Shown: positions 1 to 7,436, counted from the stretch's first letter. The stretch: DNA of 64,000 nt from an uncultured Clostridia bacterium (GCA_947166385.1 CAMVEB010000019.1:1-64000), one strand, 5' to 3'. Translations and numbers: made by a program. The notes: generated by a model not told the origin, from the letters alone.

Positions 1-887
1 CTGCATAGCAAAAAGCCTGCAGATCCGGCTGGAACAGCAGGCATGTTGGGACGGATAATTGAAAATTTGTCGATGGTCTTTGCCGCCGTTTCCGGTGACT
101 TCAGGCAGAGGCCGCGGATGGTGGCGAGCGTATTGTACAGGAAATGGGGCTGAATCTGTGACATCATGATCTGAATGCGTTGCTCCGCGGCCAGATCCTT
201 CTCATGTGCCCGCACAAACTGAAAATGCAGCCAGATATAATACAGCACGCTGCTGATCACAATAGAAATAGTTAAAAAGCTGACGGGCTGCTGCGTTTCA
301 TGCACACTGGAATCCAGCACCACCGCGAAGAGAATGATGAAAACTGAAAAAACCGGAATCCAGATCTCTCTCAGCCTGAATGGGCGGTAATCGCGCAGCG
401 TGGATATGACCAGTGCGCCTAAAAGAAGCAGGCTGGAAATCAGGCAGCTGTTTCTCAGCACGGGCCAACCGCCCTGAAACATATTCTCCTCGTTGATCGT
501 GAAGCAGATATCAGTAAACATCGCCGTCAGATATACCCCGGCGTTGATTCCAATCAGGACCCACCACAGCCTGCCCGGTTTCCGTGGACAAACGATGTAC
601 AAAAAGAGCAGCAAAATGACAGGCCGGATGGTGTAGCCGTAGATATCGATCACTTTTCTGAGCGTGATCATTGGGGTTCCGTATGTCAGCAGATTATCCA
701 GAAAGTTCTGTGCGATCAGGCTGAAAACCAGTGCGCAGATGATCAGCATGATTCGTCTTTTCCGCCTGAGAATATATTGATCGATCCCTGTCGCAATTGA
801 CAGCCCGATCAGTAGAAGCACCACGGGAAAAATGGCGAGGACTTCCGTGTAATGCGCATGGATAAACCGATATAAGGCTTCGTGCAT
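1..887 (-). CDS. 7TM sensor histidine kinase, LytS/YehU type (3' end outside window)
   Basis: The first 295 codons of a membrane sensor kinase that runs off the left edge. About seven hydrophobic segments fill residues 10-240. A cytoplasmic stretch follows with the motif QIQPHFLYNTLATIRGL, typical of the internal His-kinase domain (HisKA of the LytS/YehU class), where the His is the autophosphorylation site. The ATPase domain lies beyond position 1. The start at 887 was chosen for the GGGAGG ribosome binding site about ten bases upstream. After the motif the sequence (FSIIRPNMPAV) departs from the usual FSxYLRxN pattern, so the very edge may be divergent or contain a sequence error. The signal it senses is unknown. 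Confidence 0.8.
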   Translation of the reverse strand, partial: MHEALYRFIHAHYTEVLAIFPVVLLLIGLSIATGIDQYILRRKRRIMLIICALVFSLIAQNFLDNLLTYGTPMITLRKVIDIYGYTIRPVILLLFLYIVCPRKPGRLWWVLIGINAGVYLTAMFTDICFTINEENMFQGGWPVLRNSCLISSLLLLGALVISTLRDYRPFRLREIWIPVFSVFIILFAVVLDSSVHETQQPVSFLTISIVISSVLYYIWLHFQFVRAHEKDLAAEQRIQIMMSQIQPHFLYNTLATIRGLCLKSPETAAKTIDKFSIIRPNMPAVPAGSAGFLLC

Positions 888-965
888 TCCTCTGTCATCC
901 TCCCTTTCGCGTTTTGATTATACTGTGTGAAGCGAAACCTCGTCAAATCTGTAATTATATCGCGA

Positions 966-1181
966 TCACGTTGATTCACGCTCAAGCTGTCTGTTCAGGT
1001 TGGTCAGGCAAACCCGGTCGTCGTCGATCAGATCCAGCGCACCGACGCCGGACCGGACAAGCGCTTCCACCGCGTATCCGCCCACACCGCCGATCCCAAA
1101 GACTGCTACCCGGCATTCAGACAGACACTGCATGGCCTCCGGGCCCAGCAGGAGCTATGTTCTTGAAAACTGATTCGGCAT
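966..1181 (-). pseudogene. tcdA: tcdA (tRNA threonylcarbamoyladenosine dehydratase) remnant
   Basis: A clear N-terminal fragment of the E1-like TcdA/CsdL family. It reads MPNQFSRT, then a TAG stop at 1157-1155, then LLLGPEAMQ..., the nucleotide-binding loop FGIGGVGGYAVEAL, LIDDDRVCLTNLNRQ, and unrelated residues to a TGA at 966. Family members normally have Glu where the TAG stands (GAG to TAG). Only about 60 of the usual 240-270 residues remain, so the gene is doubly inactivated. The start codon and a GGAG upstream are still present. It lies between a sensor kinase and azlCD with no visible functional link to either. The identification rests on the conserved ThiF/MoeB-like loop and start region; confidence in pseudogene status is high. 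Confidence 0.85.
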
Positions 1182-1278
1182 GGTCCATTCTCCGTTTCAT
1201 CAAAAAACTTCAGGGAGAAATGCTTTTATCCCCGGTATTTCCATGTAACCATCGCCTGTGAGGTATAGTCCGGATACA

Positions 1279-1602
1279 TTATGCAATCACCCGGATCAGC
1301 ATCATATAAACAGCAGTTCCAAGGAAGATGCTAAGAAGAGTCTGATGCTTCCATCGATAAATGACTGCGGTCAGAAGCACAGCAATCAGTCCCGGAACGC
1401 CTGTATGCGTCACATCACTTTTGGCCCCGCGCAGACAATAGACAATCAGCACTGCCATGATGGCTGAAGGGAGAACTGACCCAAGCCGCGCGAGCCATTC
1501 CGGCATTTTTCTGTCTCCGTGAAAGAGAAGAAACGGCAGTGCTCTGAGGAGAAAGGTGATCACCGCAGAAGCAGAAACCGCTAAAATAAAATAGACAGTC
1601 AC
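1279..1602 (-). CDS. azlD: Branched-chain amino-acid export subunit AzlD
   Basis: A 107-residue protein with four hydrophobic segments, the size and pattern of the AzlD family (RALPFLLF near residue 20). AzlD works with AzlC as a two-component inner-membrane exporter of branched-chain amino acids and analogues. Its start overlaps the azlC stop by four bases (ATGA), so the two are translationally coupled. The gene ends close to the tcdA remnant with no clear terminator. Confidence 0.85.
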   Translation of the reverse strand: MTVYFILAVSASAVITFLLRALPFLLFHGDRKMPEWLARLGSVLPSAIMAVLIVYCLRGAKSDVTHTGVPGLIAVLLTAVIYRWKHQTLLSIFLGTAVYMMLIRVIA

Positions 1603-2288
1603 GATTTCTCCTCCTCCCCTCTTGTATTCCAGACGACCAGCAATGCGGACGTAACCAGCAGGGCCGGAAGGATGAAGCTCCTTTCACCGAAAATCATCAA
1701 ACAGACAATGCCGGTAATCAGTCCTGCCACTGCCGGAAAATGGCAGTGTGCTTTTTCCCACTGATCGACAAAGATCGTCACAAAGAGCGCTGTCATGCAA
1801 AAGTCGATTCCATCCATGGAAACAGGAATCAGCTGGCCGAGCACACCGCCGATGACCGCGCCGATCATCCAATAGCAGCGGGCCAGTACTGCGACATAAA
1901 ACATCACTTCCCGCCGCTCTTTCTCCGGAAGGTCCAGCGTGCAATTGACCGCATAGGTTTCATCTGTCATGGTGTGAATCATGTAAGGCTTTCTCTTTCC
2001 CATGCGATTGAAAACGTCTGCAAAGGTCAGGCTGTAAAAGGTTTGCCTGCTGTTCATGAAACAGGCTGTCAGCCCGATCGTAATGACGGAGGCGCCTGCG
2101 GACAGAAGAGAAGTGAGCACAAACTGAAAAGCGCCTGTGTATACCGTCAGACTCACCAGCAAAGAATCATACCAGGGAAAGCCGGATTCCTCCATCAGGA
2201 TCCCATAAGCCATACTGACAAACAGATAACTGCACAGGATCGGAATGGACTTCATGAAAGAATAGTGCGCCAGTTCTCTTTTGTTCAT
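1599..2288 (-). CDS. azlC: Branched-chain amino-acid export subunit AzlC
   Basis: A 229-residue membrane protein with the AzlC family pattern: an N-terminal SIPILCSYLFVSMAYGIL segment, a TGAFQFVLTSLL helix, and a TDETYA motif near residue 108. It forms the larger half of the AzlCD exporter. The ribosome binding site AAGGAAG precedes the ATG. It is transcribed divergently from the Rrf2 regulator that starts 92 bases away, so the regulator could control it through the shared intergenic region (inference). Confidence 0.87.
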   Translation of the reverse strand: MNKRELAHYSFMKSIPILCSYLFVSMAYGILMEESGFPWYDSLLVSLTVYTGAFQFVLTSLLSAGASVITIGLTACFMNSRQTFYSLTFADVFNRMGKRKPYMIHTMTDETYAVNCTLDLPEKERREVMFYVAVLARCYWMIGAVIGGVLGQLIPVSMDGIDFCMTALFVTIFVDQWEKAHCHFPAVAGLITGIVCLMIFGERSFILPALLVTSALLVVWNTRGEEEKS

Positions 2289-2379
2289 CTCTGCTTCCTT
2301 ATTTCATCAGATTTCGAAAGATATCAAAGTTGATTTATCCATGAGAACACTGTACAATATCAGCAGAAGGGGGAATTCC

Positions 2380-2826
2380 ATGAAAATCTCAACGCGGGGA
2401 CGCTATGCCGTGCGGATTCTGCTGGATATTGCCATGCATCAGGGGACCGGGTATGTGGCCATGAAGGATATTGCAAGGAGGCAGCAGATTTCTAAAAAAT
2501 ACGGAGATCAGATCGGAATGCTGCTCAGCCAGGCCGGTCTTCTTTTGGCGGCAAGAGGCCGTCAGGGAGGATACCGCCTGATTCCGAGCGCCGGAGATGT
2601 GACTGTTCTGCAGGTGCTGAAAATCATGGAAGGCTCCCTTGCGTCAGTACAATGCCTGGAAACCAACCCTAATTTATGCGATCGTTGTTCATTCTGCATG
2701 ACGCTGTCTATGTGGGAGGGACTCAACCGGGTCATGACCGATTATTTGGGCGGGATCACGCTGCAAAGCCTAATCGATCAGGCAGCTCCGCAGCCGGAGC
2801 TTGAGGAAATGCCGGTGCCGGATTAG
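2380..2826 (+). CDS. Rrf2-family transcriptional regulator
   Basis: A 148-residue winged-helix regulator. It opens with MKISTRGRYAVRILLDIA, the hallmark of Rrf2 proteins (IscR, CymR, NsrR). The recognition helix region is IARRQQISKKYGDQI and the wing is GRQGGYRL. Four cysteines cluster near residues 95-110 with C-x7-C-x2-C-x2-C spacing, which could bind an iron-sulfur cluster but is not the exact IscR pattern. The ATG at 2380 follows an AGAAGGGGGA ribosome binding site; a longer reading frame begins at 2281 but lacks such a site and would add residues not found in the family. Possible targets are azlCD (divergent) and the ABC importer that begins downstream, where a palindrome sits on a strong promoter. 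The target is inferred, not shown. Confidence 0.88.
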   Translation: MKISTRGRYAVRILLDIAMHQGTGYVAMKDIARRQQISKKYGDQIGMLLSQAGLLLAARGRQGGYRLIPSAGDVTVLQVLKIMEGSLASVQCLETNPNLCDRCSFCMTLSMWEGLNRVMTDYLGGITLQSLIDQAAPQPELEEMPVPD

Positions 2827-2925
2827 GCTGCTTATCGGAAAAAATCTACAAATAGTTATCAATATATCCATGATTGATATGGAATGGATGTCGGAGCAAT
2901 GCTGCTTTCACGGAGGACTGATCTC

Positions 2926-3582
2926 ATGAACCTGACGATAAAAGCACTGACGCCAGAACTGGCACAGGACTACTTTGATTTTTTTGATAATCGTGCCTTT
3001 ACAGACGGGTCGCCCTATTATCCATGCTACTGCAATATGTACAATATGAGCCTGAAACAGATCAAAGAAAAGCTATATACTCGTTTTGGGGAATATGGCG
3101 GAGATGATGACGCCTGGAAACGTGTCTTGCGTGAATCGGCTTTGGAAATGGTAACGAGCGGCACGATTAAAGGCTATTTGACATATTGTGACGGATTATC
3201 CGTCGGCTGGTGCAATGCCAATGACAGACTGAGCTATTTCCGGGTCGGAGAATTCGATACGGACGACATTCCGGAAGATACAGCACCAACAGATTGCCCC
3301 GGAATGGGAATCATCAAATCAGTCGTGTGTTTTGAAATTGCTCCGGCATACCGGGGCAAGGGTATCGCAGGGAAGCTGTTGGAGAGAGTCTGTGAAGACG
3401 CCGCGAAGGAAGGATTCTCGTTTGTTGAAGCTTATCCAAAGGATCAACATCAGGATAGCTCGCTGGCATTCACCGGACCGTTGCGTCTATACGAGAAGGC
3501 TGGATTTAGAGAATATTGCCGTAATGGCTCCACGATTATTATGAGAAAGAGGCTGAAGCCGCAGGATGAGGTATCCTGCTAA
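2926..3582 (+). CDS. GNAT-family N-acetyltransferase
   Basis: A 218-residue protein with a C-terminal GNAT fold. The acetyl-CoA loop is YRGKGIAGKLLERVCEDA (about residues 141-158), preceded by the strand IKSVVCFEIAP and followed by LYEKAGFREY. The N-terminal half has a Cys/Tyr-rich stretch (YYPCYCNMYN) seen in a family of clostridial GNAT proteins of unknown substrate. The start at 2926 follows CGGAGGA at 2911; an in-frame ATG at 2884 has no ribosome binding site. It stands alone, convergent with the ABC binding-protein gene. Confidence 0.8.
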   Translation: MNLTIKALTPELAQDYFDFFDNRAFTDGSPYYPCYCNMYNMSLKQIKEKLYTRFGEYGGDDDAWKRVLRESALEMVTSGTIKGYLTYCDGLSVGWCNANDRLSYFRVGEFDTDDIPEDTAPTDCPGMGIIKSVVCFEIAPAYRGKGIAGKLLERVCEDAAKEGFSFVEAYPKDQHQDSSLAFTGPLRLYEKAGFREYCRNGSTIIMRKRLKPQDEVSC

Positions 3583-3620
3583 TATAAATCGATGATCTAT
3601 CCCTCCTGAAAACAATCAGA

Positions 3621-3642
3621 GGACGGAGATGCCGCTCCGTCC
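3621..3642. terminator. Hairpin between convergent genes
   Basis: A perfect 8-bp inverted repeat, GGACGGAG and CTCCGTCC, with a six-base loop. It lies between the acetyltransferase (plus) and the binding-protein gene (minus). In the minus direction it is followed by a T-rich stretch (CTGATTGTTTTC), so it most likely ends the binding-protein transcript. In the plus direction there is no T-run. Confidence 0.55.
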
Positions 3643-3727
3643 CCTGACCGGCTGTGCTGATTGCACGAGGTGTCAGAGGTGCAGTCAGTTTTTTGGTTGA
3701 TGTGGAGGTACTGCCCGGAATCGTCTT

Positions 3728-4558
3728 TCAGATCACGCCGCCTTCCACCACCAGGCTGTCCGCGTCGGCGTTTTCGCCGTAGGTTTCACGCAAGGTGGCT
3801 TCATAGTCGGCATGGAAGAAGTTTTCTTCGCCAAGCTTCACGATTTCCTCATTGATCCAGGCAAGCAGCGTTTCGTTGCCCTGGGATACAGCGGGATTGA
3901 TGGTGTCCAGGCTGCCCAGGGTTTCGATGCCCACGGAGAAGCCGGGATTTTCAATGGCCCAGGCCAGCACTTCCGTGTTGTCGGTGGAAAGGGCGTCTCC
4001 CCGTCCATCCAGCAGCGCGATATACGCTTCGGTGTAGCTGTCGTACTTGGCCAGCTTCACTTCGGGATAATTCTGCTCGAAGAAGGTTTCAGCGGTGGTG
4101 CCCTTGGAAACGATCAGGGTTTTTCCGTTCAGCTGTTCCACATCGGTGATCAGCGCGCTGTCGGGGCTGACTACGCCTAAAGCTACCTTCATGTAGGGCA
4201 GAGCGAAGTCCACCTGGGTGGCGCGGTCTTCGGTGTAGGTGAAGTTCGCCAGTACGATGTCCACCTTGAAGGACTGGAGGAATTCAATGCGGTTGGGCGC
4301 GTCCAGGGAAACGGGCACCAGTTCCACGCCCAGGTCTTCCGCCAGCCGCCGGGCCAGATACACGTCATAGCCCTGATATTCGCCGTATTCGTCGATATAG
4401 CCGAAGGGTTTCTTGTCAGAGAACAGGCCGATCACCAGCTTGCCGCTGGCTTTGATTTCATCCAGGGTACGATAGCCTTCCGCAGAGGCGGAAACAGTCA
4501 GGGAGAAAATGAGGGCCAGCGCCAGGGTCAGCGCGAAAATCTTGTTCAGCTTCTTCAT
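3728..4558 (-). CDS. Polar amino-acid ABC transporter substrate-binding protein
   Basis: A 276-residue family 3 solute-binding protein (SBP_bac_3). A Sec signal peptide (FALTLALALIFSLTVSASA) precedes the mature domain. Family features include LVIGLFSDKKPFGYID, a YQGYDVYLARRLAEDLG region and NFTYTEDRATQVDF. Unusually for a Gram-positive-type cell there is no lipobox cysteine: the signal peptide ends in ASA, as in a freely secreted or periplasmic protein. The start at 4558 follows AAAGGAAGG; the ATG at 4579 lies on that site. It has its own promoter, operator, leader peptide and terminator-like hairpin just upstream. The importer genes lie upstream on the same strand. The substrate is probably cyst(e)ine or a related polar amino acid, inferred from the Cys-rich leader. 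Confidence 0.88.
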   Translation of the reverse strand: MKKLNKIFALTLALALIFSLTVSASAEGYRTLDEIKASGKLVIGLFSDKKPFGYIDEYGEYQGYDVYLARRLAEDLGVELVPVSLDAPNRIEFLQSFKVDIVLANFTYTEDRATQVDFALPYMKVALGVVSPDSALITDVEQLNGKTLIVSKGTTAETFFEQNYPEVKLAKYDSYTEAYIALLDGRGDALSTDNTEVLAWAIENPGFSVGIETLGSLDTINPAVSQGNETLLAWINEEIVKLGEENFFHADYEATLRETYGENADADSLVVEGGVI

Positions 4559-4690
4559 GGAGAAAAACCTTCCTTTCATTTTTTACAAATCATTGTTTTG
4601 GGATTCTGTTTCCTGTTTCCTTGGATCGGGAAACATCGGTCCGTGGCATGGCTTATGTGAAACATCTTCGATCTTCCTTTCCGCACATAT

Positions 4691-4717
4691 GAAAAGAACC
4701 GGACACGTTTCGTCCGG
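4691..4717 (-). terminator. Candidate attenuator terminator before the binding-protein gene
   Basis: On the minus strand CCGGAC, a seven-base loop, then GTCCGG form a stem that two flanking G-T pairs extend. The run TTCTTTTC follows. This is a rho-independent terminator shape between the Cys-rich leader peptide and the binding-protein gene. Its 5' arm contains CGGACG, complementary to CGTCCG in codons 16-17 of the leader (positions 4784-4779), which gives an alternative antiterminator pairing of six bases. Confidence 0.6.
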
Positions 4718-4751
4718 CCCTTGGGAAAGCATCAGCCGCTCCGATACGGAT

Positions 4752-4829
4752 TCACCGCAAACAGAGCTCCCAGCGAGACGGACGCAAAGAGCCGCACATA
4801 CAACAATACATCGTCGTCTGCCGCTTCAT
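4752..4829 (-). CDS. Cys-rich leader peptide (25 aa) of the binding-protein transcript
   Basis: A 25-residue open frame starting MKRQTTMYCCMCGS and ending ELCLR, with a good ribosome binding site (GAAAGGAGAGGG). Cys codons lie at positions 9, 10, 12 and 23, a density that is very unlikely by chance. It sits between a consensus promoter and a terminator-like hairpin. The Cys codons precede a segment able to pair with the hairpin's 5' arm by about four codons, so a ribosome stalled for lack of Cys-tRNA could let transcription continue. This is the textbook layout of amino-acid attenuation; the cysteine specificity is inferred from the codons. Confidence 0.65.
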   Translation of the reverse strand: MKRQTTMYCCMCGSLRPSRWELCLR

Positions 4830-4869
4830 GTGTTCCCTCTCCTTTCTCAGTCAGGTCATCTCTGACAAA

Positions 4870-4892
4870 TTACCCACTAACTTGATGGGTTA
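4870..4892. promoter_or_regulatory. Imperfect palindromic operator over the transcription start
   Basis: The segment TTACCCACTAACTTGATGGGTTA is an imperfect palindrome with half-sites ACCCA and TGGGT. It begins six bases past the -10 box of the minus-strand promoter at 4898-4926, so it should cover the start of transcription. A protein bound here would repress. The Rrf2 regulator at 2380 is the nearest candidate, but the pairing is not proven. Confidence 0.55.
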
Positions 4893-4897
4893 TACGG

Positions 4898-4926
4898 ATT
4901 ATAGGACAAGCCTCTTTGATTGTCAA
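4898..4926 (-). promoter_or_regulatory. Consensus sigma-A promoter for leader and binding-protein gene
   Basis: On the minus strand TTGACA (4926-4921), 17 bases, then TATAAT (4903-4898): a perfect consensus promoter. The -35 box overlaps the stop codon of the ABC ATPase gene, so the binding-protein gene can be transcribed separately from the upstream permease genes. Confidence 0.85.
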
Positions 4927-5711
4927 TCCCCAAAAGTGTTTTTTGGCTGTACTTCGGTTTTGCCCCGTTTGGAAGCATAGGTGAAGCTTTGCAGGAAGCG
5001 CTGCGCCCTTTCCGTTGCGGGAGCGTGGAAAAACGCTTCCGGCGTTCCTTCCTCCAGCACCACGCCTTCTTCCAGGAACAGCACCCGATCGGCTACGGCC
5101 TCGGCAAAGCGCATTTCGTGGGTCACGATGGCCATGGTCATGCCGCCCCGGGCCAGGTCGATGACGACGTTCAGCACTTCGCTGACCATTTCCGGGTCCA
5201 GGGCCGCTGTGATTTCGTCCAGCAGCAGGATTTCCGGGTGCATCAGCATGGCCCGCACCAGGGCCACGCGCTGCTTCTGCCCGCCGGACAGGGTGCGGGG
5301 ATAGACGTGGGCTTTTTCCTTGAGGCCCACCCGTTCCAGCATTTGCAGCGCTTCCTGCTCCACTTCCTGCCGGGGCTTGCCCAGGGCTTTGGTGGGGCCC
5401 AGCAGCAGATTGTCCATCACCTTCATATGAGGGAAGAGATCATAGCTTTGAAAGACCATGCCGATCTTCTGGCGCACCACATGAAAATCCTTTGCACGGC
5501 CTGAGATTTTTTCATCCCGCAGCCAGATTTCGCCCTTGTCGATGGTTTCCAGGCCGTTGATGCAGCGAAGCAGCGTGCTTTTTCCGCATCCGCTGGGGCC
5601 TACGATCACCACCACTTCACCCTCCCGGATCTCCAGCGAAACGCCCCGAAGCACGCCGGTACCGTCAAAGGACTTATGAATATCGTTGACCTGAAGGATC
5701 GTATCAGACAT
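4923..5711 (-). CDS. Polar amino-acid ABC transporter ATP-binding protein
   Basis: A 262-residue ATPase of the GlnQ/HisP class. Walker A is GPSGCGKST (residues 37-45), the Q-loop is VFQSYDLFP, the signature is LSGGQKQRVALVRAM, Walker B is ILLLDEITAALD, and the switch His is in IVTHEM. It energises uptake through the two permeases encoded just upstream. The start at 5711 is preceded by AGGTTAGGTG; an in-frame GTG nine bases earlier is a possible alternative. The signature and Walker B are intact, so it should be active. A C-terminal tail of about 20 residues (KRGKTEVQPKNTFGD) extends past the usual family end. Confidence 0.93.
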   Translation of the reverse strand: MSDTILQVNDIHKSFDGTGVLRGVSLEIREGEVVVIVGPSGCGKSTLLRCINGLETIDKGEIWLRDEKISGRAKDFHVVRQKIGMVFQSYDLFPHMKVMDNLLLGPTKALGKPRQEVEQEALQMLERVGLKEKAHVYPRTLSGGQKQRVALVRAMLMHPEILLLDEITAALDPEMVSEVLNVVIDLARGGMTMAIVTHEMRFAEAVADRVLFLEEGVVLEEGTPEAFFHAPATERAQRFLQSFTYASKRGKTEVQPKNTFGD

Positions 5712-5728
5712 TTTTTGCACCTAACCTT

Positions 5729-6400
5729 TCACGCCCAGCGTTTTTCGAGTTGTTTGGCAAGCAGTGAGAAGGGCCAGCAAACAATAAAGTACAGCAGGAA
5801 GATCACGAAATACACCCAGAACGCGGTGTCGGGCTGCCGGTAAAACTGGCCGATGATCTGCTGGCCCACCTTCAATACCTCCGTCACGTTGATCATTTTC
5901 ACCAGCGCCGTGGTTTTGATGATGCGGGTGGACAGGTTGATGGCCTGGGGCAGCAGGCGTCGCAGAGTTTGCGGAATCAGCACGTAACGATAAACCTGCC
6001 CTTTTGTCAGGCCAATGGCCGCCGCTGACTCCGTTTGGTGCAGGGGAATGGAGGTGAGCGCGCCCCGGATCAAATCGCCCATTTCCGCCGTGCCCCAGAA
6101 GGTGAACACGATCACGGCGCTGGTTTCCCCGTCCAAATCCCAGCCGAACAGGCGGGCAAAGCCGAAATACACCAGATACAGCAGCACCAGCTGAGGCATA
6201 AAGCGCACGATCTCCAGCCACACCCGGCAGAAAAACTGAACGATTTTCCGTTTGGACAGCATCAGCAGCCCGAACAGCAGGCCGAACAGACAGGAAAGCC
6301 CGATGGTGATGAGGGCTAAGCGCAGCGTGACCCAGAGGCCGCCCAGGAGCCGCTGAAAATTGATGCCCTTAAACAGAACGCTGATCCCCAAATCCTGCAT
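5729..6400 (-). CDS. Amino-acid ABC transporter permease (second subunit)
   Basis: A 223-residue permease of the HisM/GlnP type with four to five membrane segments and the ABC coupling motif ESAAAIGLTKGQVYRYVLIP near residue 130. It starts within the end of the preceding permease gene (32-base overlap) behind an AAAGGAGG site. An in-frame start 30 bases earlier lies upstream of that site and was rejected. The paired permeases suggest a heterodimeric channel. Confidence 0.9.
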   Translation of the reverse strand: MQDLGISVLFKGINFQRLLGGLWVTLRLALITIGLSCLFGLLFGLLMLSKRKIVQFFCRVWLEIVRFMPQLVLLYLVYFGFARLFGWDLDGETSAVIVFTFWGTAEMGDLIRGALTSIPLHQTESAAAIGLTKGQVYRYVLIPQTLRRLLPQAINLSTRIIKTTALVKMINVTEVLKVGQQIIGQFYRQPDTAFWVYFVIFLLYFIVCWPFSLLAKQLEKRWA

Positions 6401-7040
6401 AGCGGAGCCTCCTTTCCACCATCGTCGCAATCACGGACACGGGCAGCAGAATGATGAGATACGCCGCCACCAGCATGAACAGCACCTCCACCGTGCGCCC
6501 GCCGCTGGTGCGCAGGGTATCCGCCACGTTCATTAAGTCCATCATAGCCAGCACGGAAAACACGCTGGTTTCTTTAATGAGGAAGATCACGTTGGCAAAC
6601 AAGGCGGGCACCGCCGTGGCAAGGGCCTGGGGAAAGATCACATAGCGAATATTCTGCCTCCGGGTCAGGCCGATGCACGCCCCGGCCTCCACCTGCGCAT
6701 TGTCCACAGCCTCCAGGCCGCTTCGGAACGCCTCCGCCATATACGCGCCGCCCAAAAATGTAAGCCCGATCACGGCGCAGGCTTCCGCGCTGAACTGGAT
6801 GCCCACCCTGGGCAGACCGGCATACAGAAAAAAGAGCTGCACCAACAGAGGCGTGTTCCGGGCCAGTTCGATGTACCCCGCCGCGAGCTGTCGAAGAACG
6901 GGCACACGAAAATAACGCGCCAGGCAGCAAAGCATCCCCAGCGCTAAGGAACACAGCACCCCATACAGCCCGAACCGCAGCGTCACCCACGCGCCGCCAA
7001 CATAATCCCATACATGGGAAGCAATAAAGGTCCAGTCCAC
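6369..7040 (-). CDS. Amino-acid ABC transporter permease (first subunit)
   Basis: A 223-residue HisQ/GlnP-type permease. It contains the ARNTPLLVQLFFLYAGLP motif of this family and the coupling loop VEAGACIGLTRRQNIRYVIFPQAL. The start codon is GTG at 7040 behind CCGGAGG. Upstream lie a TATAAT box (7111-7106) with a weak -35, and farther upstream a strong promoter with its own Cys-rich leader and terminator. The gene is first in the order permease, permease, ATPase, binding protein. Confidence 0.9.
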   Translation of the reverse strand: MDWTFIASHVWDYVGGAWVTLRFGLYGVLCSLALGMLCCLARYFRVPVLRQLAAGYIELARNTPLLVQLFFLYAGLPRVGIQFSAEACAVIGLTFLGGAYMAEAFRSGLEAVDNAQVEAGACIGLTRRQNIRYVIFPQALATAVPALFANVIFLIKETSVFSVLAMMDLMNVADTLRTSGGRTVEVLFMLVAAYLIILLPVSVIATMVERRLRYAGFGDQRSV

Positions 7041-7191
7041 TTGATCCTCCGGATAAACAGGCCGGGCAGCGGATCAACCGCCGCGCAGCCTGCGACTGTA
7101 TATCGATTATATGCGAACAGTCCAAAAAAGAAAGAACATTCCTGCTCTATTTGTGTATTTGTATCCGGGTAAACATTTTTTATCTGTCATT

Positions 7192-7263
7192 TTATTGGGG
7201 ATATAAGTGATTCCTTGTACATCGTCGCATTCGATCCCGACATCCGCCATATCTTCTGAGCAT
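7192..7263 (-). CDS. Short open frame behind a strong ribosome binding site (23 aa)
   Basis: A 23-codon frame (MLRRYGGCRDRMRRC...) preceded by AAAAAGGAGGAATC about ten bases from the ATG. It lies between the leader terminator and the first permease gene. It may be a second leader, the start of a lost gene, or chance. It holds two Cys and seven Arg residues. No family recognised. Confidence 0.3.
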   Translation of the reverse strand: MLRRYGGCRDRMRRCTRNHLYPQ

Positions 7264-7296
7264 GGAAATGATTCCTCCTTTTTATATCAGCAGAAA

Positions 7297-7327
7297 ATTA
7301 AAAGGCGCCCGCATCATGCGAGCGCCT
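7297..7327 (-). terminator. Candidate attenuator terminator before the permease operon
   Basis: On the minus strand AGGCGC, a bulge, CGCAT, a one-base loop, ATGCG, a bulge, then GCGCCT form a long stem, followed by TTTTAATTTT. It is the strongest hairpin in the region. Its 5' arm contains CGCATGA (7320-7314), complementary to TCATGCG in the leader peptide coding sequence (7370-7364); with a G-U pair the match extends to nine bases. That alternative pairing would break the terminator. Confidence 0.7.
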
Positions 7328-7346
7328 AAACATGTTAAAAGAATCA

Positions 7347-7436
7347 TCACATTCGGGTCTTCCCGCATGACAAAAACAGACACATGCACATCTGCATCTG
7401 CCGCTCATCCATGATGCGAATATCGCGCAGCATCAT
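7347..7436 (-). CDS. Cys/Met-rich leader peptide (29 aa) upstream of the permease operon
   Basis: A 29-residue frame starting MMLRDIRIMDERQMQM and continuing CMCLFLSCGKTRM, with a GCAGGAGGG ribosome binding site. Cys codons are at 17, 19 and 24, interleaved with Met codons. It sits between a strong promoter and a terminator, as does the leader before the binding-protein gene. The antiterminator segment lies four to six codons past the first two Cys codons, as in the other leader. Together these fit a cysteine-responsive (or sulfur amino-acid) attenuator. Confidence 0.65.
   Translation of the reverse strand: MMLRDIRIMDERQMQMCMCLFLSCGKTRM

Noticed and set aside
914-1261. Plus-strand frame of 115 codons
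   Set aside because: It is the antisense of the tcdA remnant; the Arg/Pro-rich peptide is a shadow of that gene.
2281-2379. An N-terminal extension of the Rrf2 regulator
   Set aside because: The added residues are unlike Rrf2 proteins, and a good ribosome binding site precedes the inner ATG at 2380.
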